64,000 bases of DNA, from assembly GCF_000527095.1 (NCBI RefSeq), contig NZ_AZUN01000001.1, positions 4,229,501-4,293,500 on the forward strand, written 5' to 3'. The DNA is from Methylomicrobium lacus LW14. Its GTDB lineage: Bacteria > Pseudomonadota > Gammaproteobacteria > Methylococcales > Methylomonadaceae. Below are positions 1 to 9,452 of the stretch, one piece after another; position 1 is the first letter of the stretch; every line of letters begins with the position of its first letter. Under the pieces are notes generated by a model. That model searched no databases and was not told where the DNA came from. It saw nothing but the letters and a program-made list of their open reading frames with translations. Position numbers and translations under genes: made by a program.

Positions 1-1
1 C

Positions 2-931
2 AGCGTCGGCATGGTTTACGGCTATACCGAGAAGGACCGGGTCAAGGTCGGCTCCGCCAGCAGCAAGACGCCGGGGGATTTCATCGGCGCGAACAAGGCG
101 CAACCGCGCGCGCCGAGCAAGCTCGAAGGCCATCAACAGGCGCTGATCATGAACTATTCGCCAACCGATGATCTGGCGCTGTTCATCAATGTGCCCTGGT
201 TGGAGCGGAGAACCCACACCTTAACGCAAACGACAACGCCAGCCGGTTCGACATTCGGCGAAACGATAGGCAATGAAAACGGCATCGGCGACATTACTCT
301 GGAGGGACGTTACAATGTGTGGCGCAGCACGCGTTGGGACAAATTTGTCAGCGTGCTGCTCGGCACGACCTTGCCGACCGGTCAGTTCAGCGCAACGCGG
401 GCGCTCGATCCGATCAGCGGAAAACAGCTGGTTACTACCGGCCCCGCCCTGCAATTGGGCAAGGATACCGCGACCTTTACCGGCGGCCTGTTGTACTCGC
501 AGCGCTGGAAAGACTTCTGGTTGCATACGTCCGCGCTCTATACGGCCAACCCCAAAAACGACGATAACTACGCCTTTGGCGACGTGGCTGCGGTCGGTTT
601 GGCATTACACTATACGCCAAACTATGATTTGATGTTCGGCGTGGAAGTGGACGCAAGTTACACCGAGAAAAGCATAGATAATGGCGTCAAGATCGGCAAC
701 AGCGGCGGTACGGTCACCAATCTTGCGTTTGTCGGCGACTATCGCTTCCTGAACGCCTTCGGCGGCAATTTCAAATTGCGCGGTTCGGTCGGTTTGCCGA
801 TCTATGAAGACCTGAATTCGAAGGATGTCGTCAATCCAAGAGGCCAACCTTTTCAGCAAGTGCAGTTGGGTGACGGCTTCTTCGCGAACCTGGCGGTCCA
901 ATGGACCTTCCGCAGCGCGCCGGATTATTGA
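2..931 (+). CDS. Outer-membrane beta-barrel-type protein, 5' truncated
   Basis: The frame is open from the first bases, so the start codon lies upstream of the window; 309 residues are visible, ending in TGA. The protein is rich in short alternating polar/aromatic strands (for example GDITLEGRYNVW and FLNAFGGNFKLRGSVGLPIY) and finishes with a strand and terminal aromatic (AVQWTFRSAPDY), typical of an outer-membrane barrel. It resembles the loosely defined transporter/'MetA pathway of phenol degradation' barrel family. Substrate unknown. The downstream dsbD starts 62 bases later on the same strand and may be co-transcribed. Barrel nature moderately sure, family name less so. Confidence 0.6.
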   Translation, partial: SVGMVYGYTEKDRVKVGSASSKTPGDFIGANKAQPRAPSKLEGHQQALIMNYSPTDDLALFINVPWLERRTHTLTQTTTPAGSTFGETIGNENGIGDITLEGRYNVWRSTRWDKFVSVLLGTTLPTGQFSATRALDPISGKQLVTTGPALQLGKDTATFTGGLLYSQRWKDFWLHTSALYTANPKNDDNYAFGDVAAVGLALHYTPNYDLMFGVEVDASYTEKSIDNGVKIGNSGGTVTNLAFVGDYRFLNAFGGNFKLRGSVGLPIYEDLNSKDVVNPRGQPFQQVQLGDGFFANLAVQWTFRSAPDY

Positions 932-993
932 CCCTTCCTCAAGCTTCGTCCCGCCAGGCGCTAACGCCGGTGGGACGAAAATGAACCTGAACC

Positions 994-2751
994 ATGCGAA
1001 AACTGCCGATTTCAATTTTGCTTTTCTGCCTGCTATTTTGGCCGGCATGCGGGGTCTTCGGGGCCGATGAGACGGAATTGCTCGATCCCGAGGCGGCGTT
1101 TGAATTGACGCATGCGGTCAAAAATTCCGGGACGCTAAGGTTTTCCTGGTCCATTGCCGAGGGCTATTATCTCTACCGGCATAAATTCAAATTTGCCTCG
1201 CAAACCCCCGGCATCGAGGCGGGGAGCCCGGTTTTGCCGAAGGGCGAGGTCAAGCAGGATAAATTTCTCGGCACCGTCGAGATCCTCCGCGACAACGTGA
1301 CGGCCGAACTGCCGCTTCGGCGCCTGGACCCCAAGGCAAACCGGGTCGTGATCGATCTGAGCTATCAGGGCTGCGCCGAAAACCGCGTTTGTTATCTGCC
1401 GATTCACAAAACCGTGGCGTTCGACCTGCCGGAGGCCGGCGATGCCGCGGCGGGCAGCATCATGCCGCCGGTTGCCGCGGAGCCGGAGCGGATCGCGGCG
1501 GTGTTGGCGGGGCATTCGCTCGGCCTGATCCTGCTGAGCTTTTTCGGTTTCGGCCTGCTGTTGGCATTTACCCCCTGCGTTTTTCCGATGATTCCGATCA
1601 TCTCCGGCATCGTGATCGGCGACGGCGCAGAACTGACCACGCGGCGGGCCTTCGGCCTGTCGCTCAGCTATGTGCTCGCCTCCGCGCTGACCTATACCGT
1701 TTTCGGGATTTTGGCCGCGCTGTTCGGACAGAATCTGCAAGCCTTCTTCCAGCAGCCCTGGGTGCTGATCGGCGCGAGCGGGATCTTCGTGCTGTTGGCG
1801 CTGTCGATGTTCGGCTTGTTCACGTTACAGATGCCTGCCTTCATTCAAACCCGAATCACCTCGATCAGCTCCCGGCAACGGCGCGGCAACTGGCTGGGAG
1901 CGGCGATGATGGGGATGCTGTCGGCGCTGACGATCGGTCCGTGCGTGACCGCGCCGTTGGCCGGCGCGCTGATCTATATCGGCCAGTCGGGCGATGCGCT
2001 GCTCGGCGGCCTGGCGCTGTTTTCCTTGGGCCTGGGCATGGGGCTGCCGCTGCTCCTGATCGGCACCTCGGCCGGACGCTTGATGCCGCGCGCCGGCGCC
2101 TGGCTGCATGTCACGAAGACGGTCTTCGGCGTGGGGCTGCTGGCGGTCGCGATCTGGCTGCTGGGGCGCATCCTGCCGTCTTCGGTGATGTGGGTGTTGT
2201 GGAGTTTGCTGCTGACCGTGCCGCTCTTGTATCTGGGTTCCAAAAAACTCTGGAAGGTCACCGGAGCGATCGTCTTCATCTATGGCTTGTTACTGCTGGT
2301 TGGCGTGATGACCCGTCCGCAGCGCGATTATCTGGCAGTGTTATGCACGGCGGCGGTTGCCTGCCAGGCCGAGCCGCTGGCCTTTCAACACGTCGAGACC
2401 GCGGCCGGCCTGCAACAAAAGCTGGCCGAGGCCGGGAGGAAAGGCCAATGGCTGATGCTTGATTTCCATGCCGACTGGTGTGTATCCTGTCTGGAGATGC
2501 AGAACCTGACTTTTTCCGATCCGAGGGTGCGCGCGGCATTGTCGGCATTGACGCTGGTGCAGGCCGACGTGACCGAGGAGGGCGCGGCGGCACGGGAACT
2601 GCTCCGGCGCTTTCAGCTGGTCGGACCGCCCGCGATCCTGTTCTTCGGGCCGGATCAGCGGGAGCAAAAAGCATTCCGGATCGTCGGCACTATGGACAGC
2701 GAGGCCTTTCTGACGCATATCGAAAGGCTTACCACGACAGAAACCCGGTGA
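994..2751 (+). CDS. dsbD: Protein-disulfide reductase DsbD (copy 1)
   Basis: 585 residues, full length for DsbD. It moves electrons from cytoplasmic thioredoxin across the inner membrane to periplasmic thiol proteins. Visible order: signal peptide (residues 1-23); N-terminal periplasmic domain with the Cys pair in YQGCAENRVCYLP (about 125-140); a multi-helix core (about 170-440) with the two redox cysteines in FTPCVFPMIP and IGPCVTAPL; C-terminal thioredoxin domain with DWCVSC (about 495). ATG at 994 directly precedes a good signal sequence. A second DsbD lies at 43568-45463, so this copy may serve a different client set, for example cytochrome c or copper protein maturation. Confidence 0.93.
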   Translation: MRKLPISILLFCLLFWPACGVFGADETELLDPEAAFELTHAVKNSGTLRFSWSIAEGYYLYRHKFKFASQTPGIEAGSPVLPKGEVKQDKFLGTVEILRDNVTAELPLRRLDPKANRVVIDLSYQGCAENRVCYLPIHKTVAFDLPEAGDAAAGSIMPPVAAEPERIAAVLAGHSLGLILLSFFGFGLLLAFTPCVFPMIPIISGIVIGDGAELTTRRAFGLSLSYVLASALTYTVFGILAALFGQNLQAFFQQPWVLIGASGIFVLLALSMFGLFTLQMPAFIQTRITSISSRQRRGNWLGAAMMGMLSALTIGPCVTAPLAGALIYIGQSGDALLGGLALFSLGLGMGLPLLLIGTSAGRLMPRAGAWLHVTKTVFGVGLLAVAIWLLGRILPSSVMWVLWSLLLTVPLLYLGSKKLWKVTGAIVFIYGLLLLVGVMTRPQRDYLAVLCTAAVACQAEPLAFQHVETAAGLQQKLAEAGRKGQWLMLDFHADWCVSCLEMQNLTFSDPRVRAALSALTLVQADVTEEGAAARELLRRFQLVGPPAILFFGPDQREQKAFRIVGTMDSEAFLTHIERLTTTETR

Positions 2752-2803
2752 TGCGGGCACGCTGCCATTAATTTAAGCGCTTCCTCGTAAAACTTAATCG
2801 TAG

Positions 2804-2848
2804 GCTGAGCGAAGCCGAAGCCAACAAATCGCTTCGACTTCGCTCAGC
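2804..2848. repeat. REP-like palindromic element
   Basis: Two 18-base arms (2804-2821 and 2831-2848) are inverted repeats with one mismatch, around a 9-base loop. The left arm begins GCTGAGCGAAG and the right arm ends CTTCGCTCAGC. It lies between dsbD and a small membrane protein gene and has no T-tract, so it looks like a dispersed extragenic palindrome rather than an intrinsic terminator. Confidence 0.7.
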
Positions 2849-2932
2849 GAACCGAACGGCTTAACTTAATGGCAAAGACGCATCAGCTTGCAAAGATCTA
2901 TTATTTGATACCAGGAAACACACGGAAACCGC

Positions 2933-3205
2933 ATGCAAAACGAGCAAAACCAAACAGAGAGCCTGACTGAAGATGATTTCGGCACCAAAACCGACGCCCT
3001 GATCAAATTGGGCCTGATCACGGTCGGCACCCAGATCGCCACGGAGGTGGTTCACCGCGTCGCGCGCTACCCTCTGGTGGTGTTCGGTCTCGGCGTGGCG
3101 GCGGGTATCTATGCGCACAAGGAGCGCAAAAAGATCATCCGCACGGCCCGGCAGCTACAGCATCAGGGGAAAAACCTGCTGCCTTTCCAATCCGGCGATA
3201 AATGA
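2933..3205 (+). CDS. Small membrane-associated protein, paralogue of 16303-16611
   Basis: 90 residues with an acidic N-terminus and one hydrophobic segment (about residues 45-62) followed by basic HKERKKII. The core YPLVVFGLGVAAGIYAHKER closely matches YPVLVFGAGVVAGIYVYKYR in the 102-residue protein at 16303-16611 in the copper ATPase locus, so the two are paralogues. A single-pass inner-membrane protein with a cytoplasmic basic tail is the simplest reading. No function recognised; resemblance to YtxH-like small proteins is general only. Confidence 0.72.
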   Translation: MQNEQNQTESLTEDDFGTKTDALIKLGLITVGTQIATEVVHRVARYPLVVFGLGVAAGIYAHKERKKIIRTARQLQHQGKNLLPFQSGDK

Positions 3206-3244
3206 GGCGCGCTTTTCCCAAAATGCCGAGTTAACCGGCCTGTT

Positions 3245-3940
3245 CTAAACTTTCAGCCAATAACCCACCCCGGATTCGGTCAATAGATATTTGGGCTGAG
3301 CCGGGTCGGATTCGAGTTTATGCCGGAGTTGGCTCATGTAAATCCGCAGATAATGCGGGCTTTCGATGCTATTCGGCCCCCAGACTTCTTTTAAAATCTG
3401 CCGATGCGTCAATATCTTGCCGGCGTGTTTGACCAGCACCGCCAGCAGCCGGTATTGAATCGGCGTCAGGTGAATTTCCTGATCGTCGTTGTAAACCCGG
3501 CGGTTGATTAAATCGACATGGAGATTGCCGGTCACGAACACGCCGGCCTCGGTTTGTTCGGGAGGGATGGCGGCATGGCGCAGCGCCACGCGGATACGGG
3601 CCAAGAGCTCGCCGAGACCGAAGGGTTTGGTCAGGTAGTCGTCCGCGCCGGCATCGAGCGCTTCGATCTTGTGCGCTTCGGCACTGCGCGCCGACAGCAC
3701 GATAATCGGCATTTCGGACCAGGCGCGGACCGCCTTGACAACGTCCACGCCGTTCATGTCCGGCAGTCCCAGATCGAGTATGATCAAATCGGCTTTGCGG
3801 CTATTCGCCTCGATCACGCCCTGTTTTCCGGTTGCCGCTTCGAACACTTCAAAACCGTGCGTGTCGAGCGCGGTGCGTAAAAAACGGCGGATCGGGGGGT
3901 CATCCTCGATCACGATGATTTTGAGTTTTAGCGCGGTCAT
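3245..3940 (-). CDS. kdpE: Response regulator KdpE
   Basis: 231 residues, OmpR/PhoB family. The receiver (1-120) contains the acidic pair EDD, phospho-acceptor region LIILDLGLPDMNG, and the Lys of YLTKPF. The C-terminal winged helix (about 135-228) includes LTPIQYRLLAVLVKHAG and SPHYLRIYMSQLRHKLE, typical of KdpE. It activates kdpFABC when K+ is limiting. It is the last gene of the minus-strand kdp cluster, 25 bases after kdpD. Confidence 0.95.
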   Translation of the reverse strand: MTALKLKIIVIEDDPPIRRFLRTALDTHGFEVFEAATGKQGVIEANSRKADLIILDLGLPDMNGVDVVKAVRAWSEMPIIVLSARSAEAHKIEALDAGADDYLTKPFGLGELLARIRVALRHAAIPPEQTEAGVFVTGNLHVDLINRRVYNDDQEIHLTPIQYRLLAVLVKHAGKILTHRQILKEVWGPNSIESPHYLRIYMSQLRHKLESDPAQPKYLLTESGVGYWLKV

Positions 3941-3965
3941 TTTTGATTAGGACTCAGAGCCCGAT

Positions 3966-6707
3966 TCATTCTTCCTGTGCGACGGCCGGGGGCTGAAGGT
4001 CGAGCGGCAATAGGAAAGAAAAAATCGCGCCGCCATCGGCACGGTTATGGGCGCGGATCGAGCCGCCATGCACCGCGACGATCGCACGGCAAATCGCAAG
4101 TCCCAGGCCGACACCGCTTTGCGCGGTTTCGTCATGCAGCCGGTAGAATTTTTCGAACAGACGGTTTTCGAGTCCCGCCGGAATCCCCGGGCCGCGGTCG
4201 GCGAGCGAAATTTCGACCCAATCGTCGGACATTTCCGCTGCAATTTCCAAAGGGCTGCCGGCCGGCGTATAACGCAGGGCGTTCTCCAAAAGATTCGTCA
4301 ACACCTGTTCGATCATCACCGCATCGGCATAAATCATCGGAATACCGGGCGGCAAAGTCACCTTGACCTGACGGTCGCTGGTCCGTTTGTCGAAACGGGT
4401 TAACACGGTGCCGATAATCTCTTCCAGGGGATACCATTCCTTGTGCAACTGAATCGTACCGGCATCGAGCCGCGCCATGTCGAGTATATTGCTGACTAGA
4501 TTCGACATGCGCCTCGCCTCGTCGTAAATCGCGCGGCTCACTTCGATCTTGTCTTCGGCTTTCAAACTGCCGTCGTCTTCCGCGAGAATGCTCGCGGAGC
4601 CGACGATCGTCGCCAAGGGCGTGCGGAGGTCATGCGAGATCGAACTGAGCAGCGAGTTGCGCAGGCCTTCCGTTTCGATTTGCAACTGCACGATTTTCGC
4701 TTGTTCGGCAAGCCGCAAGCGGGTTACCGCCTGCGCGATCAGCCGCAAAAATGTAGCGAGCAGTTTTTGCTGCTCGGGCAGAAATACCCGGCGCAGATTG
4801 ACCGGCACCAGCGCCAGCACGCCGAGCACGGTGCTCCCGTCATCGGTCGGAAAATAGATCGCCTTTGCGCCGGGCAAGGTCGTCGTGCCCTGGCCGGCCA
4901 TTTCGTTATGATCGAAGACCCATTGCGCGACGCTGAGATCGGCGCCTGAGAGTGATTCAGGCATGCCCGGTTCATTTGGATAGATCATGCGTCCGCTCGC
5001 GTCCGGAAAAAGTATCACGTTGCGGCTGCCGAATTCGGCATGAATGTGGCGCGCCGCGGTGCGTACGATCTCCGTCTCGCTCTCCGCCGCCGCCAGATCC
5101 TTGCTCATCGCATACAGCACCGAGGCCCGCCGCTCGCGGTGCGCGGCGACCTTGGCCTGGGAGCGTACATTCGCAGTCAGATTGCTGATCAGCATCGCGA
5201 CGATCAGCATCGCGCTGAGCGTGACCAGATATTGGGTGTCCGAGACCGCAAAGCTGTGAAAAGGGGTCACGAAGAAAAAATCGAATACGAGGACGCCGAG
5301 AATCGACGCAAGCACCGATGGCCCTCGGCCGAAGCGCGCGGCGATCAGCGCGACGCCGAGCAGGAAAATCATCGCCAGGTTCGATTGCTCGAAGCTCCCG
5401 TGCATCAACCGGGCGAGCACCGCGCTGATCAAGGTCACGCCGACCGCCCAATAATAACCGAGATAATAGCCTTTTTTGCGGGATTTCGAACGTTGCAGCA
5501 AACCCGGCAACACATCTCTGCGGCGCGCGGCCAGTAGCGGAGCATCCTCTTCTTCCCGCGATTTTTGCGGGCTGCCGAGCAAATAAATATTGATGTTGTG
5601 CGCCTCGCCGATCAAGGTGTCGACGACCGAGCCCAGCACAAAGCGCCGCCAGCCGCGGCGGGACGGTTTGCCCATCATGATCTTGGTCACGTTTCTGTCG
5701 CTGGAGAATTTGATGATCGCTTCGCTCATATTCGGCGAACTCAGCGTGGCGGTTTCCGCGCCAAGCTGTTCCGCGGTGCGTAAAACACGCAGCACCGCAT
5801 CGCGCTTTTCGGCGGGGAGGCGCTGCAATTCGGGGGTTTCGACATAAACCACGATCCAGTCGGCGCGCAGGCTGACTGCAAAGCGCTTGCCGGCCCTGAC
5901 CAGCCGTTCGGCCAGCGCATTAGGACCGATGCAGACCAGAATCCGTTCGCTGACCTGCCAGACCTCGCGAATCGCATTGTCTTCCCGGTAATCGAGCATC
6001 TGCGCATCGACCCGGTGCGCGGTTTGCCGAAGCGCCAATTCCCTGAGCGCGATCAGATTGCCCTTGCGGAAAAAATTGCGGATCGCTTCCTGCGCCTGCT
6101 GCGGCAGATAGACCTTGCCTTCCCTGAGCCGTAGCAGCAGTTCATCGGGCGGCAGATCGACCAGTTCGACCTCGTCGGCTTCTTCGAAAACGGTATCCGG
6201 CACGGTTTCCCAAATGCGGATGCCAGATATTTGGCCGATGTCGTCGTTCAGGCTTTCGAGATGCTGCACGTTCAACGCGGTATAAACGTCGATGCCGGCA
6301 TCGAGCAATTCCTCGATGTCCTGCCAGCGTTTCGGATGGCGCGAGCCCGGCGCATTCGTATGCGCGAGTTCATCGACCAGAATGATTGAAGGGCGCCGCT
6401 TCAAGGCCGCGTCCAGATCGAATTCGCGCAGCACGGTGCCGCGGTAATCGATTTGTTTGGCCGGCAAGACGTCCAGGCCTTCCAGCAAGGCCTTGGTTTC
6501 CTCGCGGCCGTGGGTTTCGACCAACCCCACGACCACATCGAGGTTTTCCGCTCGCCTTTCGCGCGCCGCCAGCAGCATCGCGTAGGTCTTGCCGACGCCC
6601 GCCGCGGCGCCGAAAAAGATTTTCAAGCGCCCGCGCCGGGCCTTCGCCTGTTCCCGCGCGACGCGGGCCAGGAGTTCATCGGGGTCGGGGCGTTCGATGC
6701 TGGACAT
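3966..6707 (-). CDS. kdpD: Sensor histidine kinase KdpD
   Basis: 913 residues, usual KdpD size. N-terminal KdpD domain with Walker A GAAAGVGKT (about 33-41) and the conserved DELAHTN segment (about 112); universal-stress-like domain (about 250-370); four closely spaced membrane helices (about 405-505); GAF-like region; HisKA with SISHDLRTPLATIVG (phospho-His, about 670); ATPase domain with NLLENALRYTP and GVGLGLAICRAIV. It senses K+ limitation and phosphorylates KdpE. It follows the CorA-type gene by 9 bases, implying one transcript with the transporter genes. Confidence 0.96.
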   Translation of the reverse strand: MSSIERPDPDELLARVAREQAKARRGRLKIFFGAAAGVGKTYAMLLAARERRAENLDVVVGLVETHGREETKALLEGLDVLPAKQIDYRGTVLREFDLDAALKRRPSIILVDELAHTNAPGSRHPKRWQDIEELLDAGIDVYTALNVQHLESLNDDIGQISGIRIWETVPDTVFEEADEVELVDLPPDELLLRLREGKVYLPQQAQEAIRNFFRKGNLIALRELALRQTAHRVDAQMLDYREDNAIREVWQVSERILVCIGPNALAERLVRAGKRFAVSLRADWIVVYVETPELQRLPAEKRDAVLRVLRTAEQLGAETATLSSPNMSEAIIKFSSDRNVTKIMMGKPSRRGWRRFVLGSVVDTLIGEAHNINIYLLGSPQKSREEEDAPLLAARRRDVLPGLLQRSKSRKKGYYLGYYWAVGVTLISAVLARLMHGSFEQSNLAMIFLLGVALIAARFGRGPSVLASILGVLVFDFFFVTPFHSFAVSDTQYLVTLSAMLIVAMLISNLTANVRSQAKVAAHRERRASVLYAMSKDLAAAESETEIVRTAARHIHAEFGSRNVILFPDASGRMIYPNEPGMPESLSGADLSVAQWVFDHNEMAGQGTTTLPGAKAIYFPTDDGSTVLGVLALVPVNLRRVFLPEQQKLLATFLRLIAQAVTRLRLAEQAKIVQLQIETEGLRNSLLSSISHDLRTPLATIVGSASILAEDDGSLKAEDKIEVSRAIYDEARRMSNLVSNILDMARLDAGTIQLHKEWYPLEEIIGTVLTRFDKRTSDRQVKVTLPPGIPMIYADAVMIEQVLTNLLENALRYTPAGSPLEIAAEMSDDWVEISLADRGPGIPAGLENRLFEKFYRLHDETAQSGVGLGLAICRAIVAVHGGSIRAHNRADGGAIFSFLLPLDLQPPAVAQEE

Positions 6708-6716
6708 CCGTGGGCC

Positions 6717-7739
6717 TCACAGCCAGCCGATGCTTTTGAGGCGGCGATGCAGCCAGATACAGCCGATGGTCACGATCAAGAGCGTTGCCGGGTAGGCATA
6801 GCGCCAGTTAAGTTCCGGCATATGCTTGAAATTCATCCCGTATAAGCTGAACACCATCGTCGGTACCGCCAAAATCGCGCCCCAGCCGGCCAGCCGTTTG
6901 ACGACTTCGTTCTGGCGCACCGTCGCCATCGTCAAATGCACCTGCATCGCGTCGTTCAGCATATCGCGCATGCCGTCGACGGCCTGGTGGATGCGTTGCG
7001 CGTGATCGTGCACGTCGCGGAAATAAAAGCGCGTTTCCTTCGGGATGATGTGCGTATGAAAACGCATCAGTTCGCTGCAGATGTCAAGCCACGGCATCGT
7101 CGCACTTTGCAGCAGCAGCAAATCGCGCTTTAGGTCGTAAAGCTGTGCGAACGTTTCACTGCGGAAATCCTTGTCGAAAATATCCGCTTCGAGTCGTTCG
7201 AGTCGCTGTCCTAAGCCTTCGGCAACCGGCAGATAATGATCGACGATGAAGTCCATCAGCGCGTACAGCGCAAAACCGGGACCCTTGGCCAACTGCTCCG
7301 GCATGTTCTCGCAGCGCTCGCGCACTTTCGTATAACTCAAGGACGATGAATGCCGCACCGAAACCAAAAAACGCGCGCCGATGAAGAAGTGGGTTTCGCC
7401 GAATGAAACCTGCTGGTCTTCGGTCAGTTGCGCGGTCCGCAATACCAGGAACAGAGAGTCTCCATACTCTTCCAGTTTCGGCCGTTGATGCGCCGAACAG
7501 GCGTCTTCGATGGCCAGTTCATGCAATCCGAACTCTTTCTGGATTTTTGCCAGCAAGACCTTATCGGCTTCGCGCAGCCCGAGCCAGACGAAGGTTCCCT
7601 CTTCGGCAAGCACATCGCTGATCGCCTCCAACGTGATCGCGCCTATGCGTTTGCCGTGCCTGTAGGCCACACAGTTCATCACCATCGAAGGATCGATGGG
7701 GTGCTCCGGAAACGCAAAATTCAATTGCGGGTTTTCCAT
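6717..7739 (-). CDS. CorA-family divalent cation transporter
   Basis: 340 residues. A long cytoplasmic acidic/helical domain precedes two C-terminal membrane helices; the first ends with YGMNF, the signature selectivity motif of CorA/ZntB channels, followed by KHMPEL and a second helix (ATLLIVTIGCIWL). The family carries Mg2+, Co2+ or Zn2+; which ion is not visible here. The gene sits inside the kdp cluster between the sensor-like protein and kdpD, so it may help ion balance during K+ stress. That link is inferred from position only. Confidence 0.9.
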   Translation of the reverse strand: MENPQLNFAFPEHPIDPSMVMNCVAYRHGKRIGAITLEAISDVLAEEGTFVWLGLREADKVLLAKIQKEFGLHELAIEDACSAHQRPKLEEYGDSLFLVLRTAQLTEDQQVSFGETHFFIGARFLVSVRHSSSLSYTKVRERCENMPEQLAKGPGFALYALMDFIVDHYLPVAEGLGQRLERLEADIFDKDFRSETFAQLYDLKRDLLLLQSATMPWLDICSELMRFHTHIIPKETRFYFRDVHDHAQRIHQAVDGMRDMLNDAMQVHLTMATVRQNEVVKRLAGWGAILAVPTMVFSLYGMNFKHMPELNWRYAYPATLLIVTIGCIWLHRRLKSIGWL

Positions 7740-7851
7740 ATCTCAGTCTGAAGCCTCATTCATAATTTTTATGGCTGATGTATTCACGCCGTGCCCTGAG
7801 GAAGGGATTAGGCTACTCTTATTTTGGCCGATTTGAACTGTTGCGCCGTAT

Positions 7852-8784
7852 TTATTCAATCCCCTTTTTTGAACGGGGCAGTGAATAATTACCCTGAGGT
7901 TGGACTGTCTCCTTGAGGGCGGCGAGGATCTCCTGGCATTGTGAAGCAATCAACCTTTTTTTCCCAAGGGAGAGTTCCGCCGACTTGATATTCGTATTCA
8001 GCCGGGAAAGCCTTAAAACCTCCCGGGTCAAATCCATAAATCGACCATATGCGGCCTCTGCGGCCTTCAGGTCTTCATCATCGCTGAGTCCTTCAAGGCG
8101 ATCAAGAGACCCAAGAGCCTTCCTGGCCAATTCGTCATAAAATTGAATGCGTTGCTCGATCTGATCCATCGCTTGATCGTCCGTCTCTTCAATATGCGGT
8201 TTGTGAAGAGCGAAGACGTTCAGGCTGGCCGTGAGCGCTTCATACGAGTGCATGACGGCATCGTTACACTGGCTGCGGTGTGTGTATCGTTGGATGAGGC
8301 GGTTCAAGCTCTCTTCAAAACGCTGCATTTCTTCAGCGCATTGCGTCGCGGAGATCTTCTGGGCCTTGAAATTGGTGTTCTGAGTTGCAAGATTCAGAAT
8401 CGTTTCGTCTAATTTCTTATAGTGCGACCAGCAAGAATTGAACTCATTCATCATCCCTGTCTCTCGAGGGAGTTTCTCTCGATAAATGATGGATTCGATT
8501 TCCTTCCGACTGTTTTCTACGCGATCGGCAGCCTGGCGAGCTTGGGCGGCGAAATCTTCCGATGCCTCATCGGTAATGGCAAGTACGGCGTTTTTTTCGG
8601 CCTCAACGGCTTCGAGAAGATGAATCTTCATCGTTGATAACAAATTAACCTTCATAAACTGCGTCTCGAATGGATTAGCCCCCTCTCGATAAACAAAGAC
8701 AAAGAGGGTGAATGCCGCCAAGACCGCAAAAGCCAGTATCCAGGGCAAGAAATCATATAATCTTCTCTTCGTTTTTTGTTCCAT
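7852..8784 (-). CDS. Membrane-anchored four-helix-bundle sensor-like protein
   Basis: 310 residues. One N-terminal membrane helix (about 11-30, FLPWILAFAVLAAFTLFVFV) is followed only by long amphipathic helices (about 40-295) with two similar halves, each containing (N)T/L-N-F/I-K near a C-x-E/Q pattern (NTNFKAQKISATQCAEEM and NTNIKSAELSLGKKRLIASQ). This resembles the ligand-binding bundle of chemoreceptors, but there is no HAMP, kinase or methyl-accepting domain. It probably sits in the periplasm. Position between kdpC and the CorA gene suggests a role in the Kdp response, perhaps sensing for KdpD; not demonstrated. Confidence 0.65.
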   Translation of the reverse strand: MEQKTKRRLYDFLPWILAFAVLAAFTLFVFVYREGANPFETQFMKVNLLSTMKIHLLEAVEAEKNAVLAITDEASEDFAAQARQAADRVENSRKEIESIIYREKLPRETGMMNEFNSCWSHYKKLDETILNLATQNTNFKAQKISATQCAEEMQRFEESLNRLIQRYTHRSQCNDAVMHSYEALTASLNVFALHKPHIEETDDQAMDQIEQRIQFYDELARKALGSLDRLEGLSDDEDLKAAEAAYGRFMDLTREVLRLSRLNTNIKSAELSLGKKRLIASQCQEILAALKETVQPQGNYSLPRSKKGIE

Positions 8785-8817
8785 ACTCCAGCCTCTAGTT
8801 TTCGTTTAAGTTCGCTT

Positions 8818-9405
8818 CTACTGCATGGCGTTCAATGCCAGATTTAAGGTCAGGACGTTAATCCTGGGCTCTCCTAAAAAGCCCCATTGTCGGCCCTCGG
8901 TATGCATCCGCACCATTTCTTGAAGCTTCTTCGGATCGATATGGCGCGCATTGGCGATACGTTTGATTTGGAATTCCGCGGCTGCCGGACTGATATGTGG
9001 GTCCAATCCGCTGCCGGAAGCGGTGACCAGATCGACCGGAACCGGGGCTTTATTTTCAGGGTCGGCCGCCTGCAAAGCCTCGATCCGGTGTTTCACTGCA
9101 TCCGCCAGCGCCGGATTAGTCGGGCCTAAATTGGAGCCGCTGGATGCTCCCGCGTTATAGGGGTAGGGTGCGGTAGCCGAAGGCCGGCCCCAAAAGTAGC
9201 TATTGCCGCTGAACGGCTGCCCGATCAACGCCGACCCCACCGCTTTATCTTGCTTATCCCTCAGGATGCTGCCGTTGGCCTGATTGGGGAAAAGCACATG
9301 TGCAAGCCCCGTCACCAGAGCCGGATACATAACACCGGTCAGCAAGGTCCAGATCAGTAACATCATAACCGCAGGTTTGATAAGTTTAATCATGTCTAGC
9401 ACCAT
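8818..9405 (-). CDS. kdpC: Potassium-transporting ATPase subunit KdpC
   Basis: 195 residues: one N-terminal membrane helix (PAVMMLLIWTLLTGVMYPAL), then the periplasmic KdpC domain with GSALIGQPF, YFWGRPSA and the highly conserved GSNLGPTNP, SGSGLDPHISP and GFLGEPRINVL blocks. KdpC stabilises the KdpFABC complex. Two ATGs are possible (9405 and 9393); neither has a clear ribosome-binding site, so the longer form is given. It lies 47 bases after kdpB. Confidence 0.96.
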   Translation of the reverse strand: MVLDMIKLIKPAVMMLLIWTLLTGVMYPALVTGLAHVLFPNQANGSILRDKQDKAVGSALIGQPFSGNSYFWGRPSATAPYPYNAGASSGSNLGPTNPALADAVKHRIEALQAADPENKAPVPVDLVTASGSGLDPHISPAAAEFQIKRIANARHIDPKKLQEMVRMHTEGRQWGFLGEPRINVLTLNLALNAMQ

Positions 9406-9452
9406 ATTAGAGTGAGTAGGACGGATAAGCGGATTGCATCCACCTTTGGCCT

